Source: Globodera rostochiensis
Lineage: Eukaryota; Nematoda; Chromadorea; Rhabditida; Heteroderidae
Direction: 5' to 3'
DNA length: 64,000 nucleotides
Assembly: GCA_018350325.1 (NCBI GenBank)
Contig: JAEVLN010000013.1
Coordinates: 1,116,001-1,180,000, forward strand
A program made the position numbers and the translations under genes. Under the pieces are notes generated by a model that saw only the letters and a program-made list of their open reading frames with translations, was not told where the DNA came from and ran no database searches. This document shows positions 33,614 to 45,038 of the stretch, one piece after another. The number at the start of each line of letters is the position of its first letter. The stretch's first letter is position 1.

Positions 33614-36600
33614 ATGAGTGCTTCTTCCATGTCGGACAACATTGCGCTGTTGAAGCGACTTGAGCCGGCCCAATTCTTCGAACAGTTTCTGTCCGAAGGC
33701 TGCTATCCCGACGGGCGTGACATTGCCAAGCATCGGCCCACCGTCATCTGTTATGGCGGTGTTACGGGCGGCCATCAAGTTTTTTATCCCAAATTTGATA
33801 ATAAAGTTCCTACTTTATGAGATTAAAAAAAAACCATAGAGGCGACCCTCTTGTTTTGAACTTTTACATTTTCTGACCAATTTTTAAACAAATTGCCATC
33901 AAAAATCAAAAAATTTTTTCGGCGGTGCCTATCGGCACCGCCGACCCACCCGCGCCCCCAAAAGAAGTAGAATTCGCAAAAAAAAATTTGCATTTTTGAA
34001 AATTGACAAACTTTTAGAAATTTCAACAAAAATATTAAAAATTCTAAGAAATTTACTGAAAATTGAACTTTTTTTGGAAAAAATTTTCTAAGAAAAATGC
34101 AATAAAACTAAAAAATACACACCTAAAATCCAACTTTTTTTAGCAAAAAATTGCTTAAGAAAAATGCAATATAACTCCAAAAATGCACCCCCTAAGAATC
34201 GTCTTTTTTTGCTTCCCCCCCCCCCCCAAAATTTTTTGGGTACGGCCCTGACCCTATTGTTTTTCATTTTTATAATATTTTGACCAAAATCTTAACAAAT
34301 TGGCATCAAAAATCAAGAAAATTTTCTCGGCGGCGCTTATCGGCACCGCCGAGCCCCCAAAAAATGGATTAAAACGGAAAATACACCCCCACAAATCGAG
34401 TAAAATTGCTTAACAAAATGCAATAAAATGGAAAAATACACCCCTAAGCAGGGCCGTAACCTGAAAAAAAAAATTTCGGGGGGGGGGCAAGCCAAAAAAA
34501 GTCGATTCTTAGGGGTGCATTTATTACATTTTTGTTAAAGAATTTTTCCTTTCAAAGTGTTGGATTTTAGAAGTGTGTTTCGCTTTTTTGCATTTTTCTT
34601 AAGCAATTTTCCGAAAAGCGCCGGCGCTCAAATGGCAGACCAATGAGCGCCGGAATCAATTTTCGTGGTTTTTTCGCACAATTTTTCCAAAACTTTTTAA
34701 GCGAGGTGGCTGACGGGTCGGCGGTGCCGATAGGCGCCGCCGAGAAAATTTTGGATTTTTATTAAAAATTCGCTTATTTTTTGATGTTTTTTAGGACTGG
34801 GGAGGTCCGGCGGTGCCGACAGGCGCCGTCGGGAAAAATTTTTGAGTTTTTTGATGGAATTTGTTAAGAAAATTGGTCAAGGGGGGGGCAAACCAAAAAA
34901 AAAGTCGTTTCTTAGGGGTGCATTTTTGGGTTTTATTGCATTTTTCTTAAGCAATTTTTTGCGGAAAAAGTTGGATTTTAGGTTTGTTGGTTTTATTGAT
35001 TTTTTCTTTAAAAAATTTTTCTAAAAAAAAAAGTTCAATTTTCAGTAAATTTTTTTAGAATTTTTAACATAAATTTCTAAAAATTTTGTCAATTTTCAAA
35101 TTTTTCAAAAATGCAAATTTTTTTGCGAATTCTGCTTTTGGTGGCGCGGGTGGGTCGGCGGTGCCGATAGGCGCCGCCGGGAAAAATTTTGAATTTTTGA
35201 CTCAATTTGTTAACAGATTTCAACCAAATTAAAAAAAATCGGCACTTTTTTTGAAGTTTTTTAGAAATGGGAGGGGGTCGGCGGTGCCGATAGGCGCCGC
35301 CGAGAAAATTTTTTTGATTTTTGATGACAATTTGTTAAGAAAATAAGTCACAAAAAATTGTAAAAGTGGAAAACAAAAGGGTCCCCCTCTTGTTTTTTTT
35401 TGTCAAAAAACATTTCGGGGGGGGGGCAACTGCCCCAAATGCCCCCCTCCTGGCTACGGCCCTGCTGGGATTTATAGGTGCTAAAACCCACCAAAATAGG
35501 TGCTAAAAAGTCAAAAAAATGTCAAAATATGTGACAAAATTGACCAAGCCATGTGTTCAACGTGACAAAAAGTTGCTCCAAACCTTATTTATAGCATATT
35601 ATTATGTCATTTGTGCATGAAAATTCTTCAAAATTTTTCCACAGAGTTCCGCCTATGTGCAGCAGGCCGGCGCCCACGTTTCCTGCGCTGTTCAACTCAG
35701 TCTGGCGCCTGATTCTGACGACGCGCTCTTCCGTTGGGAGCTGCAAGCAATGGACTCCGTGCCAAAAGTGATACAATTTTTATGACTCATTAAATCGATC
35801 ACATTATATTGTGACAGTTTTGAATTCCAATTGGATTGGGACCAAATCTGGTAGATGGGCGTAGCTAAAAAGTTTTGAGGGCGGGGGGGGGTAGGGAGGT
35901 GTTGCCGAAAAATTTAGGTTTTTTTCCTAAGTTAAATGAACTTTTTGGCACAGGATTTGGTGTGCCATGCGCAGGCCCATTTGGACAATATTTTTGCCAC
36001 AAACTTGTTGGTGGACTCGCAAAGCATGAAAGTCACGGCCACAAGCAGTGCCACCGGCAAACAGTTCGAGCTCCGCTGGGGCATTCAACTGGAAATTATG
36101 GTACGGTAGGCCGTATGTGTTGTTTATATACTCGATGTGCAACCGAGATTGATGGATTTCTTTATATTATTTCCAACAAATGTGCAAAAACAAAATGTTT
36201 TTTGAGGTATTGAGCACGGACGGTTTCCTCCTCGACGCGGTGTTGACAGCTGTTCAGGCCGCACTGCTCGATGTTCAAGTCCCGACCAGGCAAGGAAGGC
36301 CTTCCTGCAATTACTCAAAATTTTTCGTTTTCTTTTAAAACTATGTCTGAGTAAAGTTTTGGGTTTTAAATAAGTTACAAAATAAAAATGGATTTTATAT
36401 ATTTTTTATAACTGTTTTTGCTTACTCAATGTTTGTCATTTTTCTCAACTATTTACTTAAAACTAATACGAGTTTCTTAACTAAAATTCGATGTGTGATT
36501 GGCCCAACATAGGACTTACCCAGAAATAAATCCGTTTTTTTTGTCCCGTTCACTTGGCTACTTTTTTAATATTACTAATAAAATTGATTTATTCTTTCGA

Positions 36601-37299
36601 TCACTCGTTTTTTTGTCAAAAATAATTCCAGCATTGCCACCTCTCTCAATTTTGCTTTAGGGTTGAATATGCTGATGGCAATGTTGTTGGCGGCGTGTTC
36701 GTTGAGGGGAAGCAGGACGACTTTCTGCTGGGCGAGGAGGTGTTGCACCTTTTTTTTTTTTTGCTTTTTTAAAAGATTTCCCCAAATTTGCGGTACCCCT
36801 TCAATTCGACATTGAAAAGTTGCACGTCGTGCCAAGCGAAGAGCATGACCACCATCGGCTCATGGAATTGCGCCAATGTCTCGTTTACGTGCCATTTCTG
36901 CTCTATCGGAGCAACGAGTGCAAGGACGAGGACGAGGTGTTCAAACCAAAAATTTTCCCCAATTTTTTTTTAAATCGAAAAGCATTTTTGATGTCCCCTC
37001 CAGCGTATTTTGCTCTGCGATCCAAGTGCCGATCTCTGCGCGTTGGTGAGCGACCGTTGTGAGCTGATTATTGGCGCCGAAGGGCACATACATTCGTTGT
37101 CTTTTTGCGTTTCTTCCGGCGCTATGGAACAATCACTGCTAGACGAGGTGCCGAACACGTACTTAATCATTGATCAGTCTATATTTGAACTTTTTGAAAA
37201 TGTTAAAAGATGTTTGTTCTGTCTCAGATGCTGGTGCTGGCCAAGCGGCGCTTTACGGCTGTCACGAATTCGTTGCGCAACTGTGCGAGAAAGGAATGA
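33614..37299 (+). CDS. exos-8: Exosome RNase PH-like subunit, EXOSC8/RRP43 type
   Basis: Catalytically inert RNase PH-fold ring subunit of the RNA exosome, acting in 3'-5' RNA processing and decay. Exons: 33614-33778, 35645-35767, 35954-36100, 36207-36289, 36661-36739, about 36780-36936, 37004-37147 and 37228-37299. The N-terminus LEPAQFFEQFLSEGCYPDGR matches the EXOSC8 opening. Next comes SSAYVQQAGAHVSCAVQLSL (strand pair of the PH fold), STDGFLLDAVLTAVQAALLD (the family's DACTFALLAAL helix), VSDRCELIIGAEGHIHSLS, and a basic C-terminal helix. An alternative in-frame start is 33629. The 36290 donor is GC (ACCAG then GCAAGG). The phase of exon 6 is uncertain (acceptor at 36775 or 36830). Intron 1 is 1,866 bp of repeats. 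Confidence 0.8.
33779..35644. repeat. Repeat-filled intron of the exosome gene
   Basis: Contains several nested or truncated members of the CAGGGCCGTA family: an end at about 34251, and a pair bounding 34449-35464 with CAGGGCCGTAACCTG left and TGGCTACGGCCCTG right. At least six GC palindromes lie at about 33919, 34327, 34718, 34808, 35157 and 35279, with poly-G/C tracts. Segments of 33.8-34.4 kb reappear inverted in 34.5-35.4 kb, so the intron can fold on itself. Confidence 0.75.
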
Positions 37300-40200
37300 A
37301 ACTTTTTTCCAAATTGATCATTTCAAAATTGTTTTTATTGTTTTTTGAACAAATGATTTCGCGGCCAATTACCTTTAAATCGATCCACTATAATAATTAA
37401 TAAGAAAATCTGCAACAAATTACCCAGTGGAAGAAAGTTTATTTGCTGAACAAATCATTTTCCTTATTTGGCTATGCCTTCCTACACATGAACACAAGTC
37501 CACTGTTCCCCCAAGGGGTTGGCCGGAAGGCCGGATTTGGTGATTAAACAGCACACATGGCAATGGCCTGTTAACTGGGAGAGGGCAAACAAAGAGAATG
37601 AATGAACACTTTTATGGTTCAGCGATGAATGTATGAGCTTTGCATAGTTCAGAAAAGGCCATTTTATTTGCGCGATGATGTTTGTAAAAATATTTGAAGA
37701 AATTTGTCAACAAATTTAATTTTTTGATTCTCCAGGCTAGGAAAATTTAGATTTCTACTCATAAAAATTTTAGACTAATGACGCAAATTTTAAATTGATC
37801 AAAAGTAGGGTTCAGCCCAACACCTATGCCAAATCTTGCAAAAAACGGAACTAGGATAGAGAACATTAAATTAATGGAATCGTGTCGATAAACAGCATTT
37901 TGAGTTATTTTCTTCAGTAAAAAATTGACCTGCACATTGATCCGGAAAACTTCCTTTATATCCGATAGATTTTTCTCAAATTTATACCATCTCTTGAAAA
38001 CAAAATAAGGAATAGCTCAATGCTTAGAAATTATTTTTTATGCTTTCCTTCACGAGTTATAATCAAAAACGTTTAAAATTTTCAAACCAAATTTTTTCAA
38101 AGTTCTCCAAACTCCACCAAATTTTGGTAGGGGTAAGAAGGGAGCATTAGAGGCATGACTGCAAAATTTGGTCACGAAATATAACCGTTAGCCTGGGTTA
38201 CAAGCTTTCGAAAACGGAAAGGAAATTCAATGGTGGGGATATAATGTCTGACCACGCGCTGTCTGCCCATGGTTTTTTCGTTGTTTAAACAATGAATTTC
38301 CTTGAGTGTCGAAACGATTTGTCTGTATTTATGTGTTATCTCTAATCACAGTCTAGTTCCCCCATTTGGCATAGGTGCCAAGGCTTCGGGGCTTGAGGGC
38401 GGGTATGTCGGGAGTAAAAAATCCCCGACAAAAAATTTTTCAACTAAAAACTACGCAAGTTTTCTTTAATTTTTTTGTTTTGTTTATATAAAGGTATTGA
38501 TTGACAAAAAAACAGTGGAACAAAAGTTGTCCATTTTTGATGGACGACAATCAATTCCTCCCAGAGGGTGGGGGGCGGCAAAAAGTATGCCGACGGTACC
38601 ACAAACAGAATTCTCAGGGATGGCATTTCGCCCGGCGGGGGTAACCCTCTTGACGGTGCGCAATCGACTTGTCGGATGTAATGAGAGGGCATTTTGGGGG
38701 TGGAGAGAGTTTATTTGTACAACCCATCGGACAATTACATATTTTTTGTGCATTGCCTCCTAAATTGTTGACTCGAGTCTTTTGAACATCCCCTCAAGGA
38801 TGATGGTGAAAATTGGGCAAAGCGGATTTATTTTTGAAGAATTTTCCATTAAAATGTGATGCCGAACGTCGGTGATGATTGATCAAGCCAACATATTGGA
38901 CATAGGCGAGCCTTTTGCCATAATGTGATCAGTCTTGGATCAGTGGGTATCTTGATCAGACCCGCTCGAACAGGATGATCAAGTAATCAATGGTCGGATC
39001 TGCCAATATATAATGCCAAAAAGGATTGGTTTTTCTGTCAATGACAAATGAGCTTTTATAAATAGGTCAATTGTGAAAACATTAATGAGCTGATATATTG
39101 GCCGCCATGGGAGCAATAATGATGGTGTTTCCCCGGAGGGAATTTTTCTTTTTCGTCGATATTAAATTTAATGACAACCGTCACCTTTAGGTGATAATTA
39201 TAAAAATTGGTTTATTTTAAATATTAAAAATCAATGTTAAAGCCGCTCGCTGGGTTTTGGTGTTTTGATTTTTTCAAATTTTCGATTACGGTAGCCGCGA
39301 GGACTAGCATCCGTCCGCGGGGGCAGCGCCGCCGGCGATTGGCTGCCGTTGTCTGTGCAAATTAATCCCTCAAATGATGCGCAGGGGGAGGACGCCGCGT
39401 CCAATTGACACTGTTCAAACACCGAACATCGTCGACGGATGGGCCAATGCTTCTTATGTACTTACTGGTCGGCTTACAAGCTTACCAGCCCCAACAACCG
39501 GGGGAGGGGTGGGAGAAATCAGATTTTTATGGATTTTTATAGTTTGTGTTTTTAATAATGTTCCTTACATTTTTTGAAATATCATTTTTGTTTTCAGGAA
39601 AAAAGGATGAATTTAATTTCCTTTTTTTGAATTTAAGCCATTTTTTAAATATTTTAATTGATTTTTTCTTGTTTTTCCATCTTTTCATTCAATTAGCCCT
39701 TATATATAATTGATTTTTTCTGACTTTGATTGGCTGGAAAGTGCGTGATATCCGACGAAATCCGATTGTCAAGCATTTTACATCCACCACCCCCCACTAT
39801 TCATAAATATGCGCGCGCCATTCATTTCCACTTATAGGGCAAACAAAAATTGTGAAATTGGGCACAATTATTTCGCAATCAAAAATGTAATTAATAATTT
39901 CAGTCAAATTCATTCATTCATTCAAGGACGGAAGAAGTTCCACAGCGGCAAACCATTTTTTTAGAATATAATTTTGTTAAGAAATTATCTTATAACGAAC
40001 AAAAGCTTAGAATACTATTTGATAATTTGTTTGTCATTTTTTGGAATTTATTAGCTTATGGGCAATCCTAAATTTAAGGCCAATCGCGAATCCTGTTTGG
40101 AAAACTACTATTATTTGATAATTTGCCATTTTTTGTGTTTTTTTTTTGTTGGATTTTGGTAAATCCGAGAAGGCCTATCCCTTCAATGGAATAATATTGG

Positions 40201-40870
40201 CCAAAAATGCGACAATGACAACCCAAATCGCACACAGTTTTGTGCCCGGACAGGAAAGCTCATCCGATGCGCAAACAGAAGCAATTGGGGAGAGGGAGGG
40301 GAGGCACAAGCCAAGCAAATCCCCCCCCCCCCCCCAATAATTTGCCCAATAATCAGAGCAATTGACCAATTAATCAGTGGGAAGGGATAATAGAAAAATT
40401 TAAAAAAAAATCAAAATGACGGTTATACAGTATAGGTAATCATAGTTGGGAAGTGCTACTTTTAGTGCATAGTTCACCAACACAGTGAGGAAAGCATTGA
40501 AAAATTTTAGCTACAGTATGCTTAACCCTTAATTCCTTCTTTTACAGTGTGTCACAAGCTTTGTTTAAAGTTTACAGTATGCTTGTATGCCAACCTTACC
40601 TACAATGGTTTTTAATATCTAAAATTTCACATTTTGGCCTTTCGTCCAAGAAAGAAGACTCTTTCCAAAGTGCCCCCTTCCGGGCAAAATAAAATGCAAA
40701 TGTGGCAATCCGATCTTTGCCTCCGGGGCAAAATAATTGCCTGAAAGGCATGGCACAAATTAATGAAAAGCCGAAGGGAATTCAAAATTTCTTGAAAATA
40801 TTTTTAGGTTTAAATTTTACGAAAAATCAAAGAATTACACCGTTTTCCCAGAAAATTTTAGGTTGGCATA
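37300..40870. other. 3.6-kb intergenic region, no supported gene
   Basis: Mostly AT-rich. Items noticed: a GC-rich stretch at 39237-39422 whose minus strand reads a short frame ending ERL-stop, GATCA-rich sequence at 38870-39000, a G/C-rich patch at 38550-38650, and a C run at 40321-40335. None has a recognisable product. The 3' part should include the homeobox gene promoter. Confidence 0.4.
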
Positions 40871-43641
40871 ATGCCTAATAGTAAGTTTAACGCCAAAACA
40901 AAAAAGTCGGATGGCGTAGCGCACAGTTTGACGAAGCAAAGTGATGGCGCAAAAATAGCGAAAGTAAAATTTTTTTAATCAAATTCCTTTTCAAATTCTT
41001 TTGCAGGTCGACAACAAAATTTTAAACAAAAAAATGGGAAATTTGCCCAATTTTGGCGGGAAACTGCCGCAGAAAACAAATACGGTTATTTTTTGATTGA
41101 ATGCATTTCATAGAAATTCGATTTTTTAAATTTTAATAAGTTTAATTTTTCAGGCACCAGACTCCGCAGTTTTGGCATTTTCGAACTCTGTGAAGCTTTT
41201 CAGCGATGAATTGGTCGGTTAAATAGCAAAATTTTTAATAATTTTTTAAAATATATTTTTAATTTAAATCAGCCTTCTCCGCTTGCCCGGCCCAATCAAT
41301 TTTCGATGGACAGCCTAATGAATGGCGCCTCTGCGCTTTCGTTTCCTCCCAACCTTTGGCACGGTGAATTTCGAGAGTTTTTATTTAAATCTTTTTTATA
41401 TACATTTAAGGCCAATTTCTGATGCCTCCAGCACAATTCGCTGCGCCAACATTTATTTTTGCTGGTCAAGGTATAAACAAATTAAAAAATTTATTTTTTC
41501 TAATTTGGTAATTTTCATATGTTTTTATTTAAAAAAAAATTTAAAATCAAAATTTGCTATTAATCGGCGGCAATTTGACTGTTCCTGTTGATTTTGTGTC
41601 CTTTTTGGTCGGTTTTGGCGACTTTTTCTTCATCATCTTTTGATTCAGCTTCCGCTGCTCCTCGCGAAGTTTTGTGGACAAAACGGATTGGAGCTGAAAA
41701 GTTCAAAAATTAAAATTGTACTCAGAACATTCTGCCAAAATTGTGCCAATTGCCCTTCGGGCAACAAAATTTAATGAATCAATTGAATTGCCTCTGGCCA
41801 CAAATATTCATGCACAATGTTTCGTGCGATTTGTCGTCGCATGTCGCGCATTGTGCCACTTTCGCCCACGCACGTGCCGTTCACGTGCAAATCCGGAAAA
41901 TTGGCATCCCAATCGCGCACTTCGTCTTTGAGCTCTTCTAAAATTGTCTTTTTTATAAAGAATTTGAAGTTCTAAAATATAATTTTTTTTTAATTTTACG
42001 TGGCATTTCCATGTTCAGCAATTGCTCTACCGGCGTTTTGCCGTCCAACAATAATTGCAAATAAATTGGCTTATTTATTTCACCCCCAAAAGCGCGAAGC
42101 ATCGCTTTTTGGGTTATTTGCCGATAATTGGGAGAGCCTTAAAATTTTTAAAAATTTCAAAAAATTCCATAAACCTATTTTCGGTGTCTTTATTCCGTCA
42201 TCATCATCGTCAGCATCATCTGTGGTTGTGTACAGAGGATTTTTGGGCTTTTTGTGCATTTCAAAAGCATCTGAAAGTGCAATTTTTAATTTTAATATTA
42301 AATTTAAATGCTAACTTTCTGTATTTGTTGATTTGCTGGACTGCTTGAACTCGTGTTTGTGCGTATCGTCAGGCAGAAAGTTGTCCCAATTTTCCATCAA
42401 AAATCGGAAAAAATAACTACTACTATTAAGAAATAAGGTGAAACCCCAAGTCGCGGATTTAAATTGATTCTTTTTTGTCCAAAATGTTTAAAAAATAAAT
42501 TATGCCATCCCTTGCCATTGGTTGCCATGGAAATTGAAAATTACAGAGAATTGGAATAAATAAGTTTCTTTATAATAAAAACACTGAAAAAGTGTTTTTC
42601 CAATTTTATTTGATTTTTTGTAGCCTCTTCAAATGCGACCGGTGGCACTTCGTCGTCGGTAGACGATCGTCGCAAAACATCGCGCCGAAACCGAACAGCC
42701 TTCACGGACCTTCAGCTTGAGGTGGGACAATTAACAAAGCAATGGGAGCCAACCCTCACTATCAGTTTGCGACAAACGGACCATTTTTTATTACCTTTAT
42801 TTCAAATATATTATTCTTTTCAATCTTTTTTTATTTATTTTCATTTTTATTAATAGATAAAGTGTTGCATTTTTTTTAAAACAAATTCAGTTTTAATTTA
42901 CAGTTTTATTAATTAATTCAAATATAATTGTAGGTATTGTCTGCTCTATGTCATTTTTAGCAAAAAAATAATTGCAGGAACTCGAAAAATGCTTTCAACT
43001 CTCCCAATATCCGGATGTCAGCATCAGGGATCGGCTGGCACGTGATATCAATTTGCCCGAGGCGAAAATTCAAGTAAAAAATTTTGAATTCAACACACGA
43101 AACTTTTGGGTTTCGGTCGTTTTGAAAAAACAAAAAAATGGAATTTTACTTTAAAATTAATTTTCTCCAAGGTTTGGTTCAAGAATCGTCGAGCCAAGTT
43201 CAGGTAACAATTTTTGAACTAAAGTTAGCACCTCGACATCGGGGTTGAGATTGGGTTTGGAACGAAAAACCCGACCCAAAAATGTCGGGGTCGGGGTGCC
43301 AACCCGAATTTAAACACATAAAATAGTAACAATTTTTTCAGGAAATATATGCGCAATCAGCCGGCTGTTGATGACGACGAGGAAGCTGCCAGGAACACTA
43401 ACATTGACGTTGGAGAGCAAAAATTGGAGACCACTGTTATTTGTAAGCAATTTTAAAACAATTTTATTCCAGATAATATTAATTAATAATTTAAAAAAAA
43501 TTATTTTAAACAATATTTTTGGCATTCTAAGCTTGGAATTGTTCTTCAAATCCATTCAACAGCACTGGGCCATTTTTGCCACAATTTATTGGCCAAACAA
43601 ATTTCTTCAACAAAATGGTAGAAAAAACAATTTTAATTTAT
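40871..43641 (+). CDS. Paired-like K50 homeobox transcription factor
   Basis: Nuclear sequence-specific regulator. Exons: 40871-40963, 41007-41084, 41154-41213, 41273-41363, 41411-41470, 42624-42721, 42978-43073, 43172-43203, 43342-43442 and 43532-43617, all in frame. The last may read through a TAA at about 43639-43641. The homeodomain begins [20 protein letters not shown], continues [20 protein letters not shown] and ends [14 protein letters not shown]. Lysine at position 50 (WFKNRR) gives bicoid/OTX/Gsc-type specificity, and RRAKFRK plus NLPEAK favour DMBX- or goosecoid-like proteins. The intron before VWFKNRR (homeodomain 46/47) is the usual paired-class site. The N-terminus has a hydrophobic patch [18 protein letters not shown]. 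The true 3' end is unsure. Confidence 0.88.
41547..42397 (-). CDS. Uncharacterised gene nested in a homeobox intron
   Basis: Opposite-strand gene within homeobox intron 5 (41471-42623). Exons: 42397-42316 ([20 protein letters not shown]), 42270-42175 (acidic, [15 protein letters not shown]), 42137-42000 ([19 protein letters not shown]) and 41937 onward ([17 protein letters not shown], then [20 protein letters not shown]). Splices keep frame. The frame meets TAA at 41773-41771, yet the same frame continues with coding-like [14 protein letters not shown] and, after an intron, a lysine-rich coiled-coil-like end ([20 protein letters not shown], stop near 41547). A small unspliced intron, a sequence error or a real truncation would each explain this. 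I recognise no family. Confidence 0.55.
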
Positions 43642-43699
43642 TAATTTTCCGGTAATTTGCAATTCACCGTTGTATTCGCTGGGCTTATATATGTCGTTT

Positions 43700-44022
43700 G
43701 ACAGACATTTGCGCCGCGGACATTTGCGCCGTAAGGCAAATTCGACATTTGCGCCGAGAAAAAAATCAAATGCAAAAAAATGCGGGAAATATGGATCATA
43801 GGGTCCAGGCTTAAAATCACTCAAAAAGGTAGGGATTCGTTAGGCTTAGGCCTAGCCACCCTGGCTTGGGGCTCGTTAGACTTAGGCCTAAGATTAAAAT
43901 ATGAAAATAAGTGAATCATAAAAAAGGGTCCCCCTATGCTTTTTCAATTCGCGACGCATTTGTCGCTGCACAAAGGTCGCGCTTACCCCTTTGGCGCAAA
44001 GTCTTCGGCGCAAACGTCCAGC
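43700..44022. repeat. Foldback element with GACATTTGCGCC ends and internal TTAGGC tract
   Basis: The left end (43700-43760) repeats GACATTTGCGCC three times. The right end (43985-44022) has inverted GGCGCAAA and GGCGCAAACGTC. The centre (43838-43893) holds TTAGGCTTAGGCC, TTAGACTTAGGCC and related telomere-type hexamers. The layout is like 25576-26249. It lies just past the homeobox gene. Confidence 0.65.
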
Positions 44023-45038
44023 CATGATATATTTCAACTCTTTAAAAAAAAAAAATCAATTTTTTAACAAATTTTTGCCAATTAAAATTTGATTTGGATT
44101 CTAAAAACACAGATGAGACTAAATTTATCCATTCAATTATTTGATAGAAAAGCCATTTTGAAAGAAATTCAAAATTTATTAAAATTTAAGCAACATTTCA
44201 AAATAAAATGATATAATTTATACATATAGATAGATAGATATGTAGACCGAATTTTATATGTTTGCTAAGGATACTTTCTTCTAATTATAAATTTTATTAA
44301 TTTTGTCTTTTTTCTTATAGGTTGGTGGTTAACTCAAAATTTTCAGGGGAGGAGCTTTTATTTTAGGAAAATACGATAATTAAAATATATTTAAGCCAAA
44401 TCCGCTGGTCAACTCTGCGAACATCGGCCCAACAAACAATTGAATTCGTTTGAAGAAAATTGATTTTGCGTGAAAGACAATTTTTAAACGATTCTTTCCT
44501 TTGATTGGTCCAAAAAATATTTTAGTCCAAATTTGTGGCGTTATTTAATTGAGAATTGATTTTAATGAAATAAATTTTTAATTTATTTGTTGGATTAAAA
44601 AAAATCAAAGTTTAAGTTAATTTATTAACAAACTAAAATAAGATTTCCTGGCATTTTCAGACCACAGCAGATTTATTATTAGAATTACCATTTATAATTG
44701 AACGAAATTTAAATGCATAAAAATGCGCGTATTTTGGAAATTTATTTATTTTACGAAAATTAAACAAAATCATTAAAAAACATTTTTTTTTAAATTTTTT
44801 TAATGATCAATCGATTCTCATGGGCCATCACTTGATGAGAAACCAAATCGCAACCCGTTTTTGCGCATTTAGGACCCTCTAAAAATAAGTTCAACGATGC
44901 GTTTTACGTCATTTTCCGTCAAATGCGCAAATCGATGATCGGACAATGGAAGACGACGCCATTCGAGCCATAAACATGTTTAAAATTATTATTCTTTTAC
45001 CAGATTTATGCCATAATATCCATTTGTACAAAGTTTAG
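44023..45038. other. AT-rich intergenic region
   Basis: No coding signal. A stretch near 44225-44240 repeats ATAGATAG. It would include the promoter of the large multidomain gene that starts at 45039. Confidence 0.45.

Noticed and set aside
38870..39010. Cluster of GATCA words
   Set aside because: Similar clusters occur at 890-945 and 53170-53870 with no symmetry or shared arrangement, so the evidence is too weak to call an element.
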